This document shows, one piece after another, positions 7,798-16,443 of a stretch of DNA of 64,000 bases; position 1 is the stretch's first letter; every line of letters starts with the position of its first letter. Source of the DNA: Microbacter sp. GSS18. GTDB lineage: Bacteria; Actinomycetota; Actinomycetes; Actinomycetales; Microbacteriaceae. The translations under genes and the position numbers were made by a program. The notes under the pieces were generated by a model that did not search any database, was not told the DNA's origin, and was given only the letters and a program-made list of their open reading frames with translations. The stretch spans positions 3,844,001 to 3,908,000 of the forward strand of contig CP119753.1 in assembly GCA_029319145.1 (NCBI GenBank). The letters are read 5' to 3'.

Positions 7798-8775
7798 ATG
7801 ACCGCTCCCGCACCGCAGCATCCGCAGTCGGAGCACAGCGACCCGAGTGCCGCGAAGCTGCTGCGAGCGGCCATCTGGGTTGCGATCGGAGCGCTCATCG
7901 CCGCCGCGATCGTCTGTGTCGTGTGGGTGCTGATCGGGTCGCAGAACGGCATCGTCGCGCGCGCGTTCCTCACGATCCTGCTGCTGGTCGGTTTCGCCGG
8001 CGTCTCGATCCTCGACGCCCACCTCGCCCCGCGACGGCCGGTGTGGTTCGCCCTGACGAGCATGGCGTCGTGGATCATCGCGCTCCTGATCGGAGCCGTG
8101 ATGATCTGGATGCCCGAGCGTCACCCGTGGTCGGGCGTGGGCCGGTTCGTGTCGTTCCTGCTCATCGTGCTGATCCTGCAGCTGGCGGTTCTGCACATCC
8201 GCCTCTACATGAAGGCGTTCCGGCGCTACGTCACCGCCTTCACGCAGACCGTCGTGATCGTGACGATCGCCCTCGTCGTCGGGCTCGCCGCGCTGCTGAT
8301 CATTCCGCTGATGGTCACCGAATGGGTGCGCTTCGCCGACATCTACTGGCGCATCACGGTCGCCACGGCGATCCTCGCCGCGGTCGGGACGGCGCTCATC
8401 CCGCTCGTGAACGTCCTGTTCGCGCCCAAGAAGCAGCGCCCGGTCACCGCGCGGCCGGCACCGTACGGCGGGCCGCCTGTGCCGTACGGGTCAGCGCCCC
8501 AGCCGACAGCGCAGCAGGAGCTGCTGCCCTGGCCGACGTTCGTCGACGGCGTCACGCCGCTGCCGATGATGCCGGACGGCTCGCCCGACTGGGGTGCGTA
8601 CTACACCGGCTACCCGAGCGAGGGTGCACACGTGTTCACGCGGCCCGAGCCCGCCTCCGAGCCGCCGGCCCCTGCCGCTTCAGCGCCTGAGCAGGACGAG
8701 CCCGGGGCCCAGCCTCCCGCGCCGTCGGGCTACGAGGGCTATCCGCCGCCGCCGCCCCTTCCGCCGCGGCCGTAG
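7798..8775 (+). CDS. Multi-pass membrane protein with Pro-rich cytoplasmic tail
   Basis: This 325-residue protein of unknown function has about six hydrophobic helices between residues 25 and 220 (for example WVAIGALIAAAIVCVVWVL and ALVVGLAALLIIPLMV). A roughly 100-residue tail follows, rich in Pro, Ala and Gly, ending in a run of prolines. The ATG at 7798 follows AGAGGACC. Such tails are common in actinobacterial membrane proteins and may bind cytoplasmic partners, but no domain is recognised. The gene is alone on its strand, with the next gene converging 13 bases downstream. Confidence 0.75.
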   Translation: MTAPAPQHPQSEHSDPSAAKLLRAAIWVAIGALIAAAIVCVVWVLIGSQNGIVARAFLTILLLVGFAGVSILDAHLAPRRPVWFALTSMASWIIALLIGAVMIWMPERHPWSGVGRFVSFLLIVLILQLAVLHIRLYMKAFRRYVTAFTQTVVIVTIALVVGLAALLIIPLMVTEWVRFADIYWRITVATAILAAVGTALIPLVNVLFAPKKQRPVTARPAPYGGPPVPYGSAPQPTAQQELLPWPTFVDGVTPLPMMPDGSPDWGAYYTGYPSEGAHVFTRPEPASEPPAPAASAPEQDEPGAQPPAPSGYEGYPPPPPLPPRP

Positions 8776-8788
8776 TCGCGCGGGACGC

Positions 8789-10378
8789 TCAGCCCGCCAG
8801 CATCTCGAGTGCCGCCATGGCGGCGTTGTGGCCGCCGATCCCGCTGACCGCTCCGCCGCGTCGCGCGCCCGAACCGCAGACCAGGACGTTCGGATGCGCG
8901 GTCGCCACGCCCCAGCGCTGCGCGGGGGTGCCGAGCGGCTCGTCGTCGTCCGCCCAGGGCCACGACAGCGGCCCGTGGAAGATGTCGCCTGCCCGCATTG
9001 CCAGCGACGCCTCCAGATCGGCGGTCGTGCGCGCCTCGATGCACGGTGTACCGTCGGGCGCTTCGTAGAGGCAGTCGGCGATCGGCTCGGCCAGCACCGC
9101 GTCGAGCGAACGCGTCGCCGCAGCCAGAAGGTCGGCGCGGAGTCGCTCGGGGTCGGCGTTCCGGGTCAGCGCGTGGGGCACCTGCAGGCCGAACAGCGTG
9201 AGGGTCTGCGCTCCCTCGGCGCGCAGGTCGGGTCCGAGGATCGACGGGTCGGTGAGCGAGTGGCAGTAGATCTCGGCCGGGAGCGGATTCGGGATGCCGC
9301 CGGCCGCGGCCGCGGCGTGGGCGGCATCGAGCTGGGTCATCGTCTCATTGATGTGGAAGGTCCCCGCGAATGCGGCCTCGGGGGCGACCTCGGTGTCGCG
9401 CAGTCGCGGCAGGCGGCGCAGCAGCATGTTGACCTTGACCTGTGCGCCTTCGGGGCGCTCCGCGTGCGCGTCGGTGCCGCCGCGTGCACCGTCCACGAGC
9501 AGATCGTCGTGCACCGCCGGTCCCACGCCGCTGAGGATGATGCGGGCATGGACGCGCTCGCCGGTGGTGAGCACGACCTCGCCGTCGGGATCGACGGAGG
9601 CGACCTCGGCTCCCGTGCGGAGGACGGCGCCGGCATCCCGCGCCGCGCGGGCGAGCTCGGCCGTCACGGCGCCCATGCCCCCGACGGGGACGTCCCAGGC
9701 GCCGGTTCCGCCGCCGATGACGTGGTACAGGAAGCACCGGTTCTGCCGCAGGCTCGCATCGTCGGCCGTGGCGAACGTGCCGATGAGCCCGTCGGTGAGC
9801 GCGATGCCGCGCGCGAGGTCGGTCCGCAGCGTCGAGCGGACCACTTCTCCCAGGGGCCGCTCGAACAGGTCGGACCACAGGGCGTCGTCCGCGAGCATGC
9901 GCCGGATGTCCGCGCGACGCGCGAGCGGCGACGTCACGGTCGGGAACAGCTGGCGGGCGACGGGCGCGATGCGCTCGGAGAACGAGGCGAAGCGGGCGGC
10001 CTCGGCCGGGTCGCCCGTGGTGCGGGCGAACGAATCCGTCGTCACGGCGGCGTCGTGGGTGTCGACGAGGATGCCACGCTCCGGCGCTGCGGGATCGGGT
10101 GTGTAGGACGAGTAGCGTCGTCGGCGCAGGCGGATGTCGAGTCCGAGCTCGTCGATGATCGTGCGGGGGAGCAGGCTCACGAGGTAGCTGTAGCGCGACA
10201 GTCGCGCGTCGATCCCCGCCCACGGCCGCTCCGACACCGCGGCTCCGCCGACGGCGTCGAGGCGTTCGAGCACCACGACCGAGCGGCCCGCGCGGGCGAG
10301 GTAGGCGGCGGCGACGAGGGCGTTGTGACCGCCTCCGACGATGACCACGTCGAACACGGATGAGGCGGCGGTCGGCAT
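8789..10378 (-). CDS. FAD-dependent phytoene-desaturase-like oxidoreductase
   Basis: This 529-residue flavoprotein belongs to the phytoene desaturase/amine oxidase-related superfamily. It starts with a dinucleotide-binding Rossmann motif (VVIVGGGHNALVAAAYLARAG, about residues 11-31) followed by VLERLDAVGG. Near the C-terminus GSGARRGGAVSGIGGHNA forms the second FAD contact. Despite the similarity there are no carotenoid genes beside it, and proteins of this subgroup are widely annotated only as NAD(P)/FAD-dependent oxidoreductases. The start ATG at 10378 lies 107 bases from the divergent phosphatase gene. The substrate is unknown. Confidence 0.85.
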   Translation of the reverse strand: MPTAASSVFDVVIVGGGHNALVAAAYLARAGRSVVVLERLDAVGGAAVSERPWAGIDARLSRYSYLVSLLPRTIIDELGLDIRLRRRRYSSYTPDPAAPERGILVDTHDAAVTTDSFARTTGDPAEAARFASFSERIAPVARQLFPTVTSPLARRADIRRMLADDALWSDLFERPLGEVVRSTLRTDLARGIALTDGLIGTFATADDASLRQNRCFLYHVIGGGTGAWDVPVGGMGAVTAELARAARDAGAVLRTGAEVASVDPDGEVVLTTGERVHARIILSGVGPAVHDDLLVDGARGGTDAHAERPEGAQVKVNMLLRRLPRLRDTEVAPEAAFAGTFHINETMTQLDAAHAAAAAGGIPNPLPAEIYCHSLTDPSILGPDLRAEGAQTLTLFGLQVPHALTRNADPERLRADLLAAATRSLDAVLAEPIADCLYEAPDGTPCIEARTTADLEASLAMRAGDIFHGPLSWPWADDDEPLGTPAQRWGVATAHPNVLVCGSGARRGGAVSGIGGHNAAMAALEMLAG

Positions 10379-10485
10379 GCTTCACGGTAACAATCCATGG
10401 CGGCCCGCCGAACGACCGGGGAACGGGATGCGGCGCGAGCCGCGCGACGGCGAACGGTCGCGCGCGGGCGGCGTAGCGTGGAAGC

Positions 10486-11286
10486 GTGACCGCTCCCGCC
10501 GAACTGCAGACCCTGGCCATCGAGATCGCCCGCGAGGCGGGTGAGCTGGCCCGGCGCCGGCGGACGGAGGGCGTCTCGATCGCCGCGACCAAGTCGGCGA
10601 TCGCCGACATCGTCACCGAGGCCGACCGCGAGGTCGAGATGCTCGTGTTCGATCGGCTGCGTGCAGCCCGCCCCGAGGACGGCCTGCTCGGCGAGGAGTC
10701 CGGTCACCAGCCCGGCTCGTCCGGCATCACGTGGGTCGTGGATCCGATCGACGGCACCGTGAACTACGCCTACGGGATCCCGTCGTACGCCGTGAGCGTC
10801 GCCGCCGTGGCGGGCGAACCCGAGCCGCGATCGTGGCAGGCGGTGGCGGGTGTCGTCTTCAATCCCGTCACCGGCGAGCTGTTCCACGCCGCCCGCGGGG
10901 AGGGCGCGTGGCTCGAGGGCGAACGGCTCCAGGTCAACGCGGAGCCGTCGCCCGCCGGCGCGCTCCTGGCGACGGGCTTCGGCTACGACCCCGCGACCCA
11001 CGCCGGCGACCTCGCGCGTGCCGCGCGGGTCATGCCGATGGCGCGCGATCTGCGGCGTGCGGGGGCGGCGTCGCTCGACCTCGCGTTCGTCGCTGCGGGC
11101 CGGCTCGACGGATACTTCGAGCGCGGGCTGCATCCGTGGGACCATGCCGCCGGCGGCCTGCTCGTCACCGAAGCGGGGGGACGGATCGGCGGCTACGACG
11201 GGGTTCCGGGGCCGGATCTGACCGTGGCTGCGGGGCCGGGCCTGTTCGATCGCCTGCTCGCGGCGGCGATCGACCCCGTGGTCTGA
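10486..11286 (+). CDS. Inositol-monophosphatase-family phosphatase
   Basis: This 266-residue Mg-dependent, Li-sensitive-type sugar phosphatase includes the family's metal motifs: Glu70-Glu71 (LLGEESG), DPIDGT (86-91) and HPWDHAAGGLLVTEAG near the C-terminus. Family members hydrolyse inositol-1-phosphate, histidinol phosphate, PAP or fructose-1,6-bisphosphate, and sequence alone does not separate these. The gene starts with GTG and has only a weak ribosome site. It is divergent from the flavoprotein and lies 6 kb from the iol locus, so a direct link to inositol breakdown is not implied. Confidence 0.88.
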   Translation: MTAPAELQTLAIEIAREAGELARRRRTEGVSIAATKSAIADIVTEADREVEMLVFDRLRAARPEDGLLGEESGHQPGSSGITWVVDPIDGTVNYAYGIPSYAVSVAAVAGEPEPRSWQAVAGVVFNPVTGELFHAARGEGAWLEGERLQVNAEPSPAGALLATGFGYDPATHAGDLARAARVMPMARDLRRAGAASLDLAFVAAGRLDGYFERGLHPWDHAAGGLLVTEAGGRIGGYDGVPGPDLTVAAGPGLFDRLLAAAIDPVV

Positions 11287-11363
11287 GTCCCGACCCCGCC
11301 GACGCACAAATCCACGTTTCGATCGGGTTTCGTTCATGGCATTCCCAGGCCGGTTTGGGTAGG

Positions 11364-11380
11364 GTTTACGGGATCGTTAC
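11364..11380 (-). promoter_or_regulatory. Possible OmpR-type (MtrA/GlnR-like) direct-repeat box
   Basis: Read on the minus strand the site is GTAAC-N6-GTAAA, two near-identical pentamers with an 11-base period, about 80 bases before the M23 peptidase start. MtrA and GlnR of actinobacteria bind similar 11-bp-spaced repeats, and MtrA commonly controls cell-wall hydrolases. This is a candidate only. Confidence 0.35.
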
Positions 11381-11460
11381 CTTCGGCACCCGAAGTCGAA
11401 GGGACGTAGCCCCCCGAGTCATACCGTCGCGCCCGAGCGACCGCACGAGAGCAGTTCTGG

Positions 11461-13155
11461 TTGTCATCTGAAGCCCCCCAGGCCGAGCCGACGCGCACGC
11501 GACGCTCGAGCCGTGCCGCAGCAGCGCCCGCTGCGGCCAGCGCGGGGGCGTCGCGCGCCGAACTTCGGCGGCGCGCGACGACGAGCATCGACACGCGTCC
11601 CGCGATCGTGTGGGGACGCGAGGACGCCGCCCCGGCCCAGCCGACCACGGCGGAGCAGCGCATCGCGGCGGTCGAGCCCGCCGCTCCGGTCGTCGACACG
11701 ACGCCCAAGCACGCGGCGTCGCCTGCCTCCTCGCGTCGCTCGCGCCGCTCGCGCGACGAGCAGCCCCCGGTGCAGCCCGAAGCCGCAGCCGCTCCCGAGT
11801 CGTCCGCGATCGCCCTGCCCGAGACGCCCGTCGCCCTGCCCGAGCCTGTCGCCGCAGCGCCCGAGGAGCCTCAGCCCCTTACCGACCAGGCTTCGGTGGA
11901 GCCCCGGCTCGACGCCGCGTCGCCGAGCCCGGCCGAGACGCCCTTCGCCCCGACGTCCCACACCGCCGGCCGCCGGGCTCGTCGCGCCCGCCTGAAGGCG
12001 GACCAGCCGACCGAGCTGCCCGAGGCCGTTCTCCGGCCGGCCGAGCCCTTCGAGCTGCTCCCGCCGGCAGCGGCTCCCGAGCCGGTCGTCGCCCCCGAGC
12101 AGGCCATCGTCGCCGAGCCGGTGCCCGACGGTCCGGTCGTCCTTCCCGCGGCCGACGTCGTGCTCGAGCCCGTCGAGGTCGTCGAGCACGCCGCCACTGA
12201 GCCGGAGTCATTGCCCGACGCGCATGCGCTCCCCGAGGAGCAGGCCCGTCAGGGCGCGGCATCCGGTGTCGACGAGTTCGCCGCCGCGGCCGCGCTCTTC
12301 TCGTTCACCGGTGAGACGCCGGTCCAGGCCGAGAAGCCCGTGGAAAATCCCGCCGCGGACGACACCGCCGACGGGAAGACCGCCGAACAGCCCGCGAAGG
12401 CGCCGTCGCCGCGTGTCCCGCGCACCCGCACCTCGCTGCGCCGCATCGCCGCCACCGGCTTCTCGGTCGGCGTCATGGGCATCGTCGGCCTGATGACGGT
12501 CGGCATGACCACTCCGGTCGAGGCGGTCGCCGCATCCTCCGCCGTCGAGACCAACCTGTCGGTGCTCGCTGCGTCGGACACTGAGGCCGGTATCGACGTC
12601 GATGAGATCCAGGCCTACGTCGCCCCGGCCGACAATGAGAACGCCGATCTGCTGCGCGACGAGAACTACGACACGGTGACGATGGCCGAGATCGCGTCCG
12701 AGTCGGGCATCTCGAACTACTCGAGTTTCTTCGTCAACGACCCGAACTCCGAGATCCAGTGGCCCTTCGCGGTCGGCGTGCCGATCAGCTACGGGTTCGG
12801 CATGCGCTCGGGTCGCATGCACGAGGGCGTCGACTTCGTCCCCGGGTATGGCGCACCGATCCAGGCGATCGCCGACGGCACCGTCCGCGTGGCCACGAAC
12901 GCCGGCGGAGCATACGGCGTGCACGTCATCATCGACCACGAGATCGACGGGCAGCTCGTCTCGAGCCACTACGCCCACATGGTCTACGGATCGATCACCG
13001 TCGTCCCCGGTCAGCAGGTGGAGGTCGGTCAGGTCCTCGGCAACACCGGCAACACCGGCCGCTCGTACGGTGCGCACACGCACTTCGAGATCCTCATGAA
13101 CGGCACCACGGCGATCGACCCGATCCCATGGTTGCGCCAGCACGCCGGAGGGTGA
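11461..13155 (+). CDS. Membrane-anchored M23 (LytM) peptidoglycan endopeptidase
   Basis: This 564-residue protein is likely to cut cell-wall peptide cross-links outside the membrane. The first ~320 residues are low-complexity Ala/Pro/Glu/Arg-rich and probably disordered. One hydrophobic segment follows (FSVGVMGIVGLMTVGM, around 335-350), then a linker, then a C-terminal M23 domain. The domain has HEGVDFVPG (first zinc His and Asp) and GAHTHFEI (later zinc His), with GRMHEGVD and SSHYAHM between. It starts with TTG at 11461, the first in-frame start; its ribosome site is weak. The long cytoplasmic N-terminus is unusual for a peptidase and may be regulatory. It is upstream of tRNA-Thr. Confidence 0.88.
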   Translation: MSSEAPQAEPTRTRRSSRAAAAPAAASAGASRAELRRRATTSIDTRPAIVWGREDAAPAQPTTAEQRIAAVEPAAPVVDTTPKHAASPASSRRSRRSRDEQPPVQPEAAAAPESSAIALPETPVALPEPVAAAPEEPQPLTDQASVEPRLDAASPSPAETPFAPTSHTAGRRARRARLKADQPTELPEAVLRPAEPFELLPPAAAPEPVVAPEQAIVAEPVPDGPVVLPAADVVLEPVEVVEHAATEPESLPDAHALPEEQARQGAASGVDEFAAAAALFSFTGETPVQAEKPVENPAADDTADGKTAEQPAKAPSPRVPRTRTSLRRIAATGFSVGVMGIVGLMTVGMTTPVEAVAASSAVETNLSVLAASDTEAGIDVDEIQAYVAPADNENADLLRDENYDTVTMAEIASESGISNYSSFFVNDPNSEIQWPFAVGVPISYGFGMRSGRMHEGVDFVPGYGAPIQAIADGTVRVATNAGGAYGVHVIIDHEIDGQLVSSHYAHMVYGSITVVPGQQVEVGQVLGNTGNTGRSYGAHTHFEILMNGTTAIDPIPWLRQHAGG

Positions 13156-13162
13156 CCTCGGT

Positions 13163-13192
13163 TTCAGAAGAGGGTCCGGCCTCTGGTATCCT
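13163..13192 (+). promoter_or_regulatory. Likely promoter of tRNA-Thr/tRNA-Met
   Basis: TTCAGA (13163-13168) and TATCCT (13187-13192) are separated by 18 bases, ending 28 bases before tRNA-Thr. A sensible position for a tRNA promoter; the -35 is only partly conserved. Confidence 0.45.
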
Positions 13193-13220
13193 CTTCTAGT
13201 TGCCTTCACGAAGGCGGCAC

Positions 13221-13292
13221 GCCCCGATAGCTCAGTGGCAGAGCACTTCCATGGTAAGGAAGGGGTCGTCAGTTCAATCCTGACTCGGGGCT
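13221..13292 (+). tRNA. tRNA-Thr (GGT)
   Basis: The acceptor GCCCCGA (13221-13227) pairs with TCGGGGC (13285-13291), discriminator T. The anticodon stem CTTCC/GGAAG encloses the loop ATGGTAA, giving GGT. T loop TTCAATC. No CCA is encoded. It lies 34 bases before tRNA-Met and is probably co-transcribed. Confidence 0.95.
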
Positions 13293-13326
13293 CGCAGCAT
13301 CCGGTTTCGCGACCGAGGATGCATGC

Positions 13327-13400
13327 GGCAGGGTAGCTCAGTTGGTGAGAGCGCACGACTCATAATCGTGAGGTCGCGGGTTCAAGCCCCGCTCCTGCTA
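13327..13400 (+). tRNA. tRNA-Met (CAT), elongator type
   Basis: The acceptor GGCAGGG (13327-13333) pairs with TCCTGCT (13393-13399) using G-U at both ends. Anticodon stem CACGA/TCGTG, loop CTCATAA, anticodon CAT at 13361-13363. The 1-72 position is paired, so it is not an initiator tRNA. An Ile tRNA with modified CAT cannot be fully excluded by sequence. Confidence 0.9.
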
Positions 13401-13407
13401 CAGATTG

Positions 13408-13433
13408 AAACCCCCGGAATTCCGGGGGTTTTG
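13408..13433 (+). terminator. Terminator of the tRNA-Thr/Met unit
   Basis: A perfect palindrome AAACCCCCGGAATT with its complement ends in TTTT, 8 bases after tRNA-Met. Strong intrinsic terminator, working in both directions. Confidence 0.88.
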
Positions 13434-13476
13434 TCGTTTCGCCAGGAGTTCACTCCTGCGCCCGCGCGCATCAGCA

Positions 13477-14421
13477 CTACGGGGTGGATGCGGCACGCTC
13501 GCGTGCGGCATCCGTCAGCGATCGCCGGTCGCGGACCGCGCTGGCCTTCGGGTAGCTGGTCGTCACGAAGTGCTGCGCGTACGGGAAGCTGGCGGCTTCG
13601 AAGGGAGAGGGCGCGAGGAAGTCGGCGCCGAACGAGGTGAGCTCGGCATCGACGTCGTCGAGGGGGATGGCGAGTGCCTGCGTCATCTCGCCGGGATCGA
13701 AGATGAGGCCGAACGGCTCCGAGCCCTCATGGGCGAGCCTGCCGCCGTAGTCGACGCTGAGATTGCCGTCGATCCACAGGCGCTCATCGAGCGAACGCAT
13801 CTCGCCCGAACGCAGCGACGCCGCGAGCCGCAGGGCGTTCTCGCGCTCTGCGGCCTGCACGTCGACGAGGATCTCGCCGGCGTGCGAGGTCGTGACGATG
13901 GCACGGGTGGTGGTCGGGCGCGAGAAGCCCTGGCCCGGGTCGTAGTTGATCGTGTTCGACTCGTAGTCGCAGATCACCCAGGTCAGCATCCCGGTGCGGG
14001 TGTCCTCGGCGATCAGGTACAGCTCGATCCGGACGCCCCACATGAAGGATGCGCGCACGTTGAAGGCGCCCACGATGGCGCAGTACCGTGGCTCGCCGTC
14101 GGCGAACATCGAGGAGGGGATGAGCCGATAGCCGGGCGGCAGCATCCGCTGGGCGGCCGGGTGATCGGTGATCTCGTAAGAGAGGAACACACAGTGCGGC
14201 TCGACGACGAAGCCCATGTGGTCCGCGCCCCGTGCGTGGGACACGATCCAGCGCTGCACGCGCAGCGGCATCCGCGCGAGCATCTCGGCTCGGCCGAAGA
14301 GCGCCGCGACCGCCTTGGGGGAGATCATCGCCTCGGAGTGCGCGACGAACCGGCGCAGCTCGTCGGGGGCGAGAGTCGAACCCGTGGACGGCTGGGTGGC
14401 GAGAGCGGATGCGTCAGGCAT
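13477..14421 (-). CDS. Unknown protein, possible decarboxylase-like beta fold
   Basis: This 314-residue soluble protein is not confidently recognised. The central part has alternating beta-type stretches (PPGYRLIPSSMFADGEPRY, MWGVRIELYLIAED, MLTWVICDYESNT) vaguely reminiscent of acetoacetate-decarboxylase-like beta-cone proteins, but no catalytic Lys motif was identified, so this is only a suggestion. No signal peptide or membrane segment is visible. The ATG at 14421 lies only 6 bases from a TATAGT -10 element on the same strand, which implies a leaderless or nearly leaderless mRNA. A 15-base palindrome lies just upstream. Confidence 0.6.
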   Translation of the reverse strand: MPDASALATQPSTGSTLAPDELRRFVAHSEAMISPKAVAALFGRAEMLARMPLRVQRWIVSHARGADHMGFVVEPHCVFLSYEITDHPAAQRMLPPGYRLIPSSMFADGEPRYCAIVGAFNVRASFMWGVRIELYLIAEDTRTGMLTWVICDYESNTINYDPGQGFSRPTTTRAIVTTSHAGEILVDVQAAERENALRLAASLRSGEMRSLDERLWIDGNLSVDYGGRLAHEGSEPFGLIFDPGEMTQALAIPLDDVDAELTSFGADFLAPSPFEAASFPYAQHFVTTSYPKASAVRDRRSLTDAARERAASTP

Positions 14422-14427
14422 GCCGTC

Positions 14428-14456
14428 ACTATATCGCTAGTTTAGCTAGCAAAAAA
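14428..14456 (-). promoter_or_regulatory. Leaderless-type promoter with palindromic operator
   Basis: On the minus strand TATAGT (14428-14433) is 16 bases from TTTTTG (14450-14455) and ends 6 bases before the ATG. Between and overlapping them is the palindrome GCTAG-TTTAG-CTAGC (14436-14450), placed so that a bound repressor would block RNA polymerase. The regulator is unknown. Confidence 0.5.
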
Positions 14457-14466
14457 GGGAGAGTTC

Positions 14467-15993
14467 TCAGCTTGCGAGGCACAGGGCGAAGAACTCCCGA
14501 ACGTCGGAGGTGAACGTGGTGCGGCTTCCGGCGAGTGTGTAGAACATGTGCCCGCCGTCGTACTCGCGCAGACGTACGCGATTGCCGGTCGCAGGAGCCA
14601 GTCGCATCAGATCGATGATCCGGCGTGAGCTGTGCGACGGCGTCACGAGATCGTGGCGCCCGTGAACGATCAGTGCCTCCAGGTGCGGGTTCAGCGTGAG
14701 CCCACGACGCAGATCGTCGACCGACCCGGGAGGAGCCTCCAGCGCGTGGTGGTCGTCATCGGCGACCCACTTCGTGTTCACCTCCAGGCTCAGCACGGCG
14801 TACTGCCGGTCGGTCTTCACGCCGATCTCGGTGCGCAGCAGGTGATTGACGGCCATCGTGAACGCGGCCGTCGATCCGGCCAGGGTGTGATCCCCGCCCT
14901 GGAACGACACGCGATCCGGGAACGGGTCGACGACGGTCTGGGTGACGTCGTAGAGCCCCGCAACCTCGCCGCGGTCGCGAAGGATCTCGCGGACCCAGCG
15001 GTCGATGCCGATGCGACCCTGCAGCTGCTCGACCAGCGGGACGGGCAGGCCGATCAGGTCGGCCAGGCGCGTGAGCACGCCCGCGCGCTCATCGGCGGGA
15101 ACGGCGGCGCCCCGCATCAGGAACATCGCGTAGTCGGTCGTCGCGAACGCAGAGGCCGCCGCCGCCACGGCCTCGGCGCCGTCGGTCGCCTCGGCCGCCC
15201 GGCATCGCCCATGATGGAACGCGCCGGCGGCCATGGTCTGGACCGTGTCGACGTACGGGTCGGTCGCGTAGTCGGTGAAGGTGAGCGGTGCGATCTCGAG
15301 CGCCGGAGAGATGAGGATGGCGCCGGCGAGCCCGACGCCCTCGTCCTTCGGGAGCGACCACGCGAGGCGCCCGACGCGGTAGCCGCCGTAGCTCTCGCCC
15401 GCGATGAAGACCGGCGCCGACCAGCGCCCGTTGCGCGACAGCCAGCGGCTGATGAACTCGCGCATCGCCGCGAGGTCGCGGTCATAGCTCCAGTAGGTCG
15501 GCGCATCCTTGCCCGCGTTCGGCTCGGGCGGGATCGCCCGCGAGAACCCGGTGCCGACCGGGTCGACGAACACCAGGTCGGTGTCGGCGATCCACGAGGC
15601 CTCGTTGTCGACCAGACGGACGGGCATCCGTGCGGTGGAGCCGTCGTCCGGCAGGACCACGCGTCGGGGCCCGACGGCTCCGACGTGGAGGTAGGCGGAG
15701 GAGGCGCCCGGTCCGCCGTTGAAGACGAAGGTCACGGGGCGGTCCGCGGGTGCGTCGGCCGCGAGGTACGAGACCGCGAACACCTCGGCGGCCGGCGACT
15801 CCTCGCGGCGCAGCACGGTCCAGTCGGCGGTCGCGGTCAGGGTGAGCGGCTCATGGCCGTCGGGCGACCAGGTCATCGAGGCGGTCGCCCCGGGCGGTGC
15901 GTCCCACGACGGAGTGACCGGGCCTCGGGCGCCCGCCGCGGAGGGAGTGCCGGGGGAGGTGGTGGACTCGGCGGCATCAGTGGACTCGGGCAT
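14467..15993 (-). CDS. S10-family serine carboxypeptidase-like peptidase
   Basis: This 508-residue alpha/beta-hydrolase belongs to peptidase family S10. NGGPGASSAYLHVGAVGP (about 92-109) forms the substrate/oxyanion region. GESYGGYR holds the nucleophile Ser201, and the C-terminal HGRHDLVTPS and DGGHMFY supply the Asp and His of the triad. The family cleaves C-terminal residues, usually at acidic pH. There is no signal peptide at the chosen N-terminus (a Ser/Thr/Pro-rich leader), so it is probably cytoplasmic, as for many actinobacterial members. Its stop lies 46 bases before the start region of the next minus-strand gene, and no operon partner is obvious. Confidence 0.88.
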   Translation of the reverse strand: MPESTDAAESTTSPGTPSAAGARGPVTPSWDAPPGATASMTWSPDGHEPLTLTATADWTVLRREESPAAEVFAVSYLAADAPADRPVTFVFNGGPGASSAYLHVGAVGPRRVVLPDDGSTARMPVRLVDNEASWIADTDLVFVDPVGTGFSRAIPPEPNAGKDAPTYWSYDRDLAAMREFISRWLSRNGRWSAPVFIAGESYGGYRVGRLAWSLPKDEGVGLAGAILISPALEIAPLTFTDYATDPYVDTVQTMAAGAFHHGRCRAAEATDGAEAVAAAASAFATTDYAMFLMRGAAVPADERAGVLTRLADLIGLPVPLVEQLQGRIGIDRWVREILRDRGEVAGLYDVTQTVVDPFPDRVSFQGGDHTLAGSTAAFTMAVNHLLRTEIGVKTDRQYAVLSLEVNTKWVADDDHHALEAPPGSVDDLRRGLTLNPHLEALIVHGRHDLVTPSHSSRRIIDLMRLAPATGNRVRLREYDGGHMFYTLAGSRTTFTSDVREFFALCLAS

Positions 15994-16050
15994 CTTCGCC
16001 TTCCGTTTCGCGGCGCTGATCCACCAGCGGATCCCGCGGTCGCCCTCAGC

Positions 16051-16284
16051 CTAGTGAGCCTGTGCCGAGTCGTGGGGAAGCGAGCCGCTCCCAACTCCGT
16101 AGCGGTCGCTGTCGGTCCGGGCGAGGAACTCATCCACCGATGCAGGCACCGTATCGATCGTGCCGATGCCGAGCCCCTGCACGACGGGGAGCCGGGGAGC
16201 GATGACCGGCAGCGTGAGCGCGACGAGTCCGACGACGATCAGGGCCGGCGCGGCGACGGCGACGATCGTCTTCTTCCGGCTCAT
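16051..16284 (-). CDS. Small single-pass membrane or exported protein
   Basis: This 77-residue protein begins MSRKKTIVAVAAPALIVVG, a positively charged start plus one hydrophobic helix, followed by a short hydrophilic tail with DEFLARTDSDRYG. It could be membrane-anchored or have an uncleaved signal. A longer start four codons upstream (16296) is possible. No family is recognised. It has the look of a real gene (charge pattern and frame-specific hydrophobic helix), but evidence is limited. Confidence 0.5.
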   Translation of the reverse strand: MSRKKTIVAVAAPALIVVGLVALTLPVIAPRLPVVQGLGIGTIDTVPASVDEFLARTDSDRYGVGSGSLPHDSAQAH

Positions 16285-16443
16285 CCGGACCAACATACCG
16301 AGCGTGACACGGGATCCGTTTCCGACGCGCGCGCTGAGGATGCTCGTGACAGCGGGTGGGCGGTGGCGGCTCGCTACCCGGGCCGTGACGTCCGGCGCGC
16401 GATATCGTGCTGACGTCCGATACCTGCGCGAGGAGACGGGACC

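Noticed and set aside
8594-10363. Long open frame on the plus strand opposite the flavoprotein gene (589 codons)
   Set aside because: It is Arg/Gly/Ala-rich with no family features; the minus-strand frame has clear FAD-binding motifs. Long antisense frames are expected at this GC content. The same reasoning removes those at 4700-6394, 27101-28936, 29600-31675, 42337-44289 and others.
10486-11286. Inositol monophosphatase as part of the iol regulon
   Set aside because: No GntR-type operator is present and the family includes several other phosphatases, so a link to the iol locus is not supported.
11287-11460. c-di-AMP (ydaO-type) riboswitch before the M23 peptidase
   Set aside because: Such riboswitches often precede cell-wall hydrolases in actinobacteria, but the conserved GGGGAACCCA and GGGGTGAAT segments are absent. 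Only a small CTTCGG-CAC-CCGAAG hairpin is present.
13327-13400. Initiator tRNA-fMet
   Set aside because: The 1-72 position is a G-U pair and the anticodon stem lacks the three G-C pairs typical of initiators.
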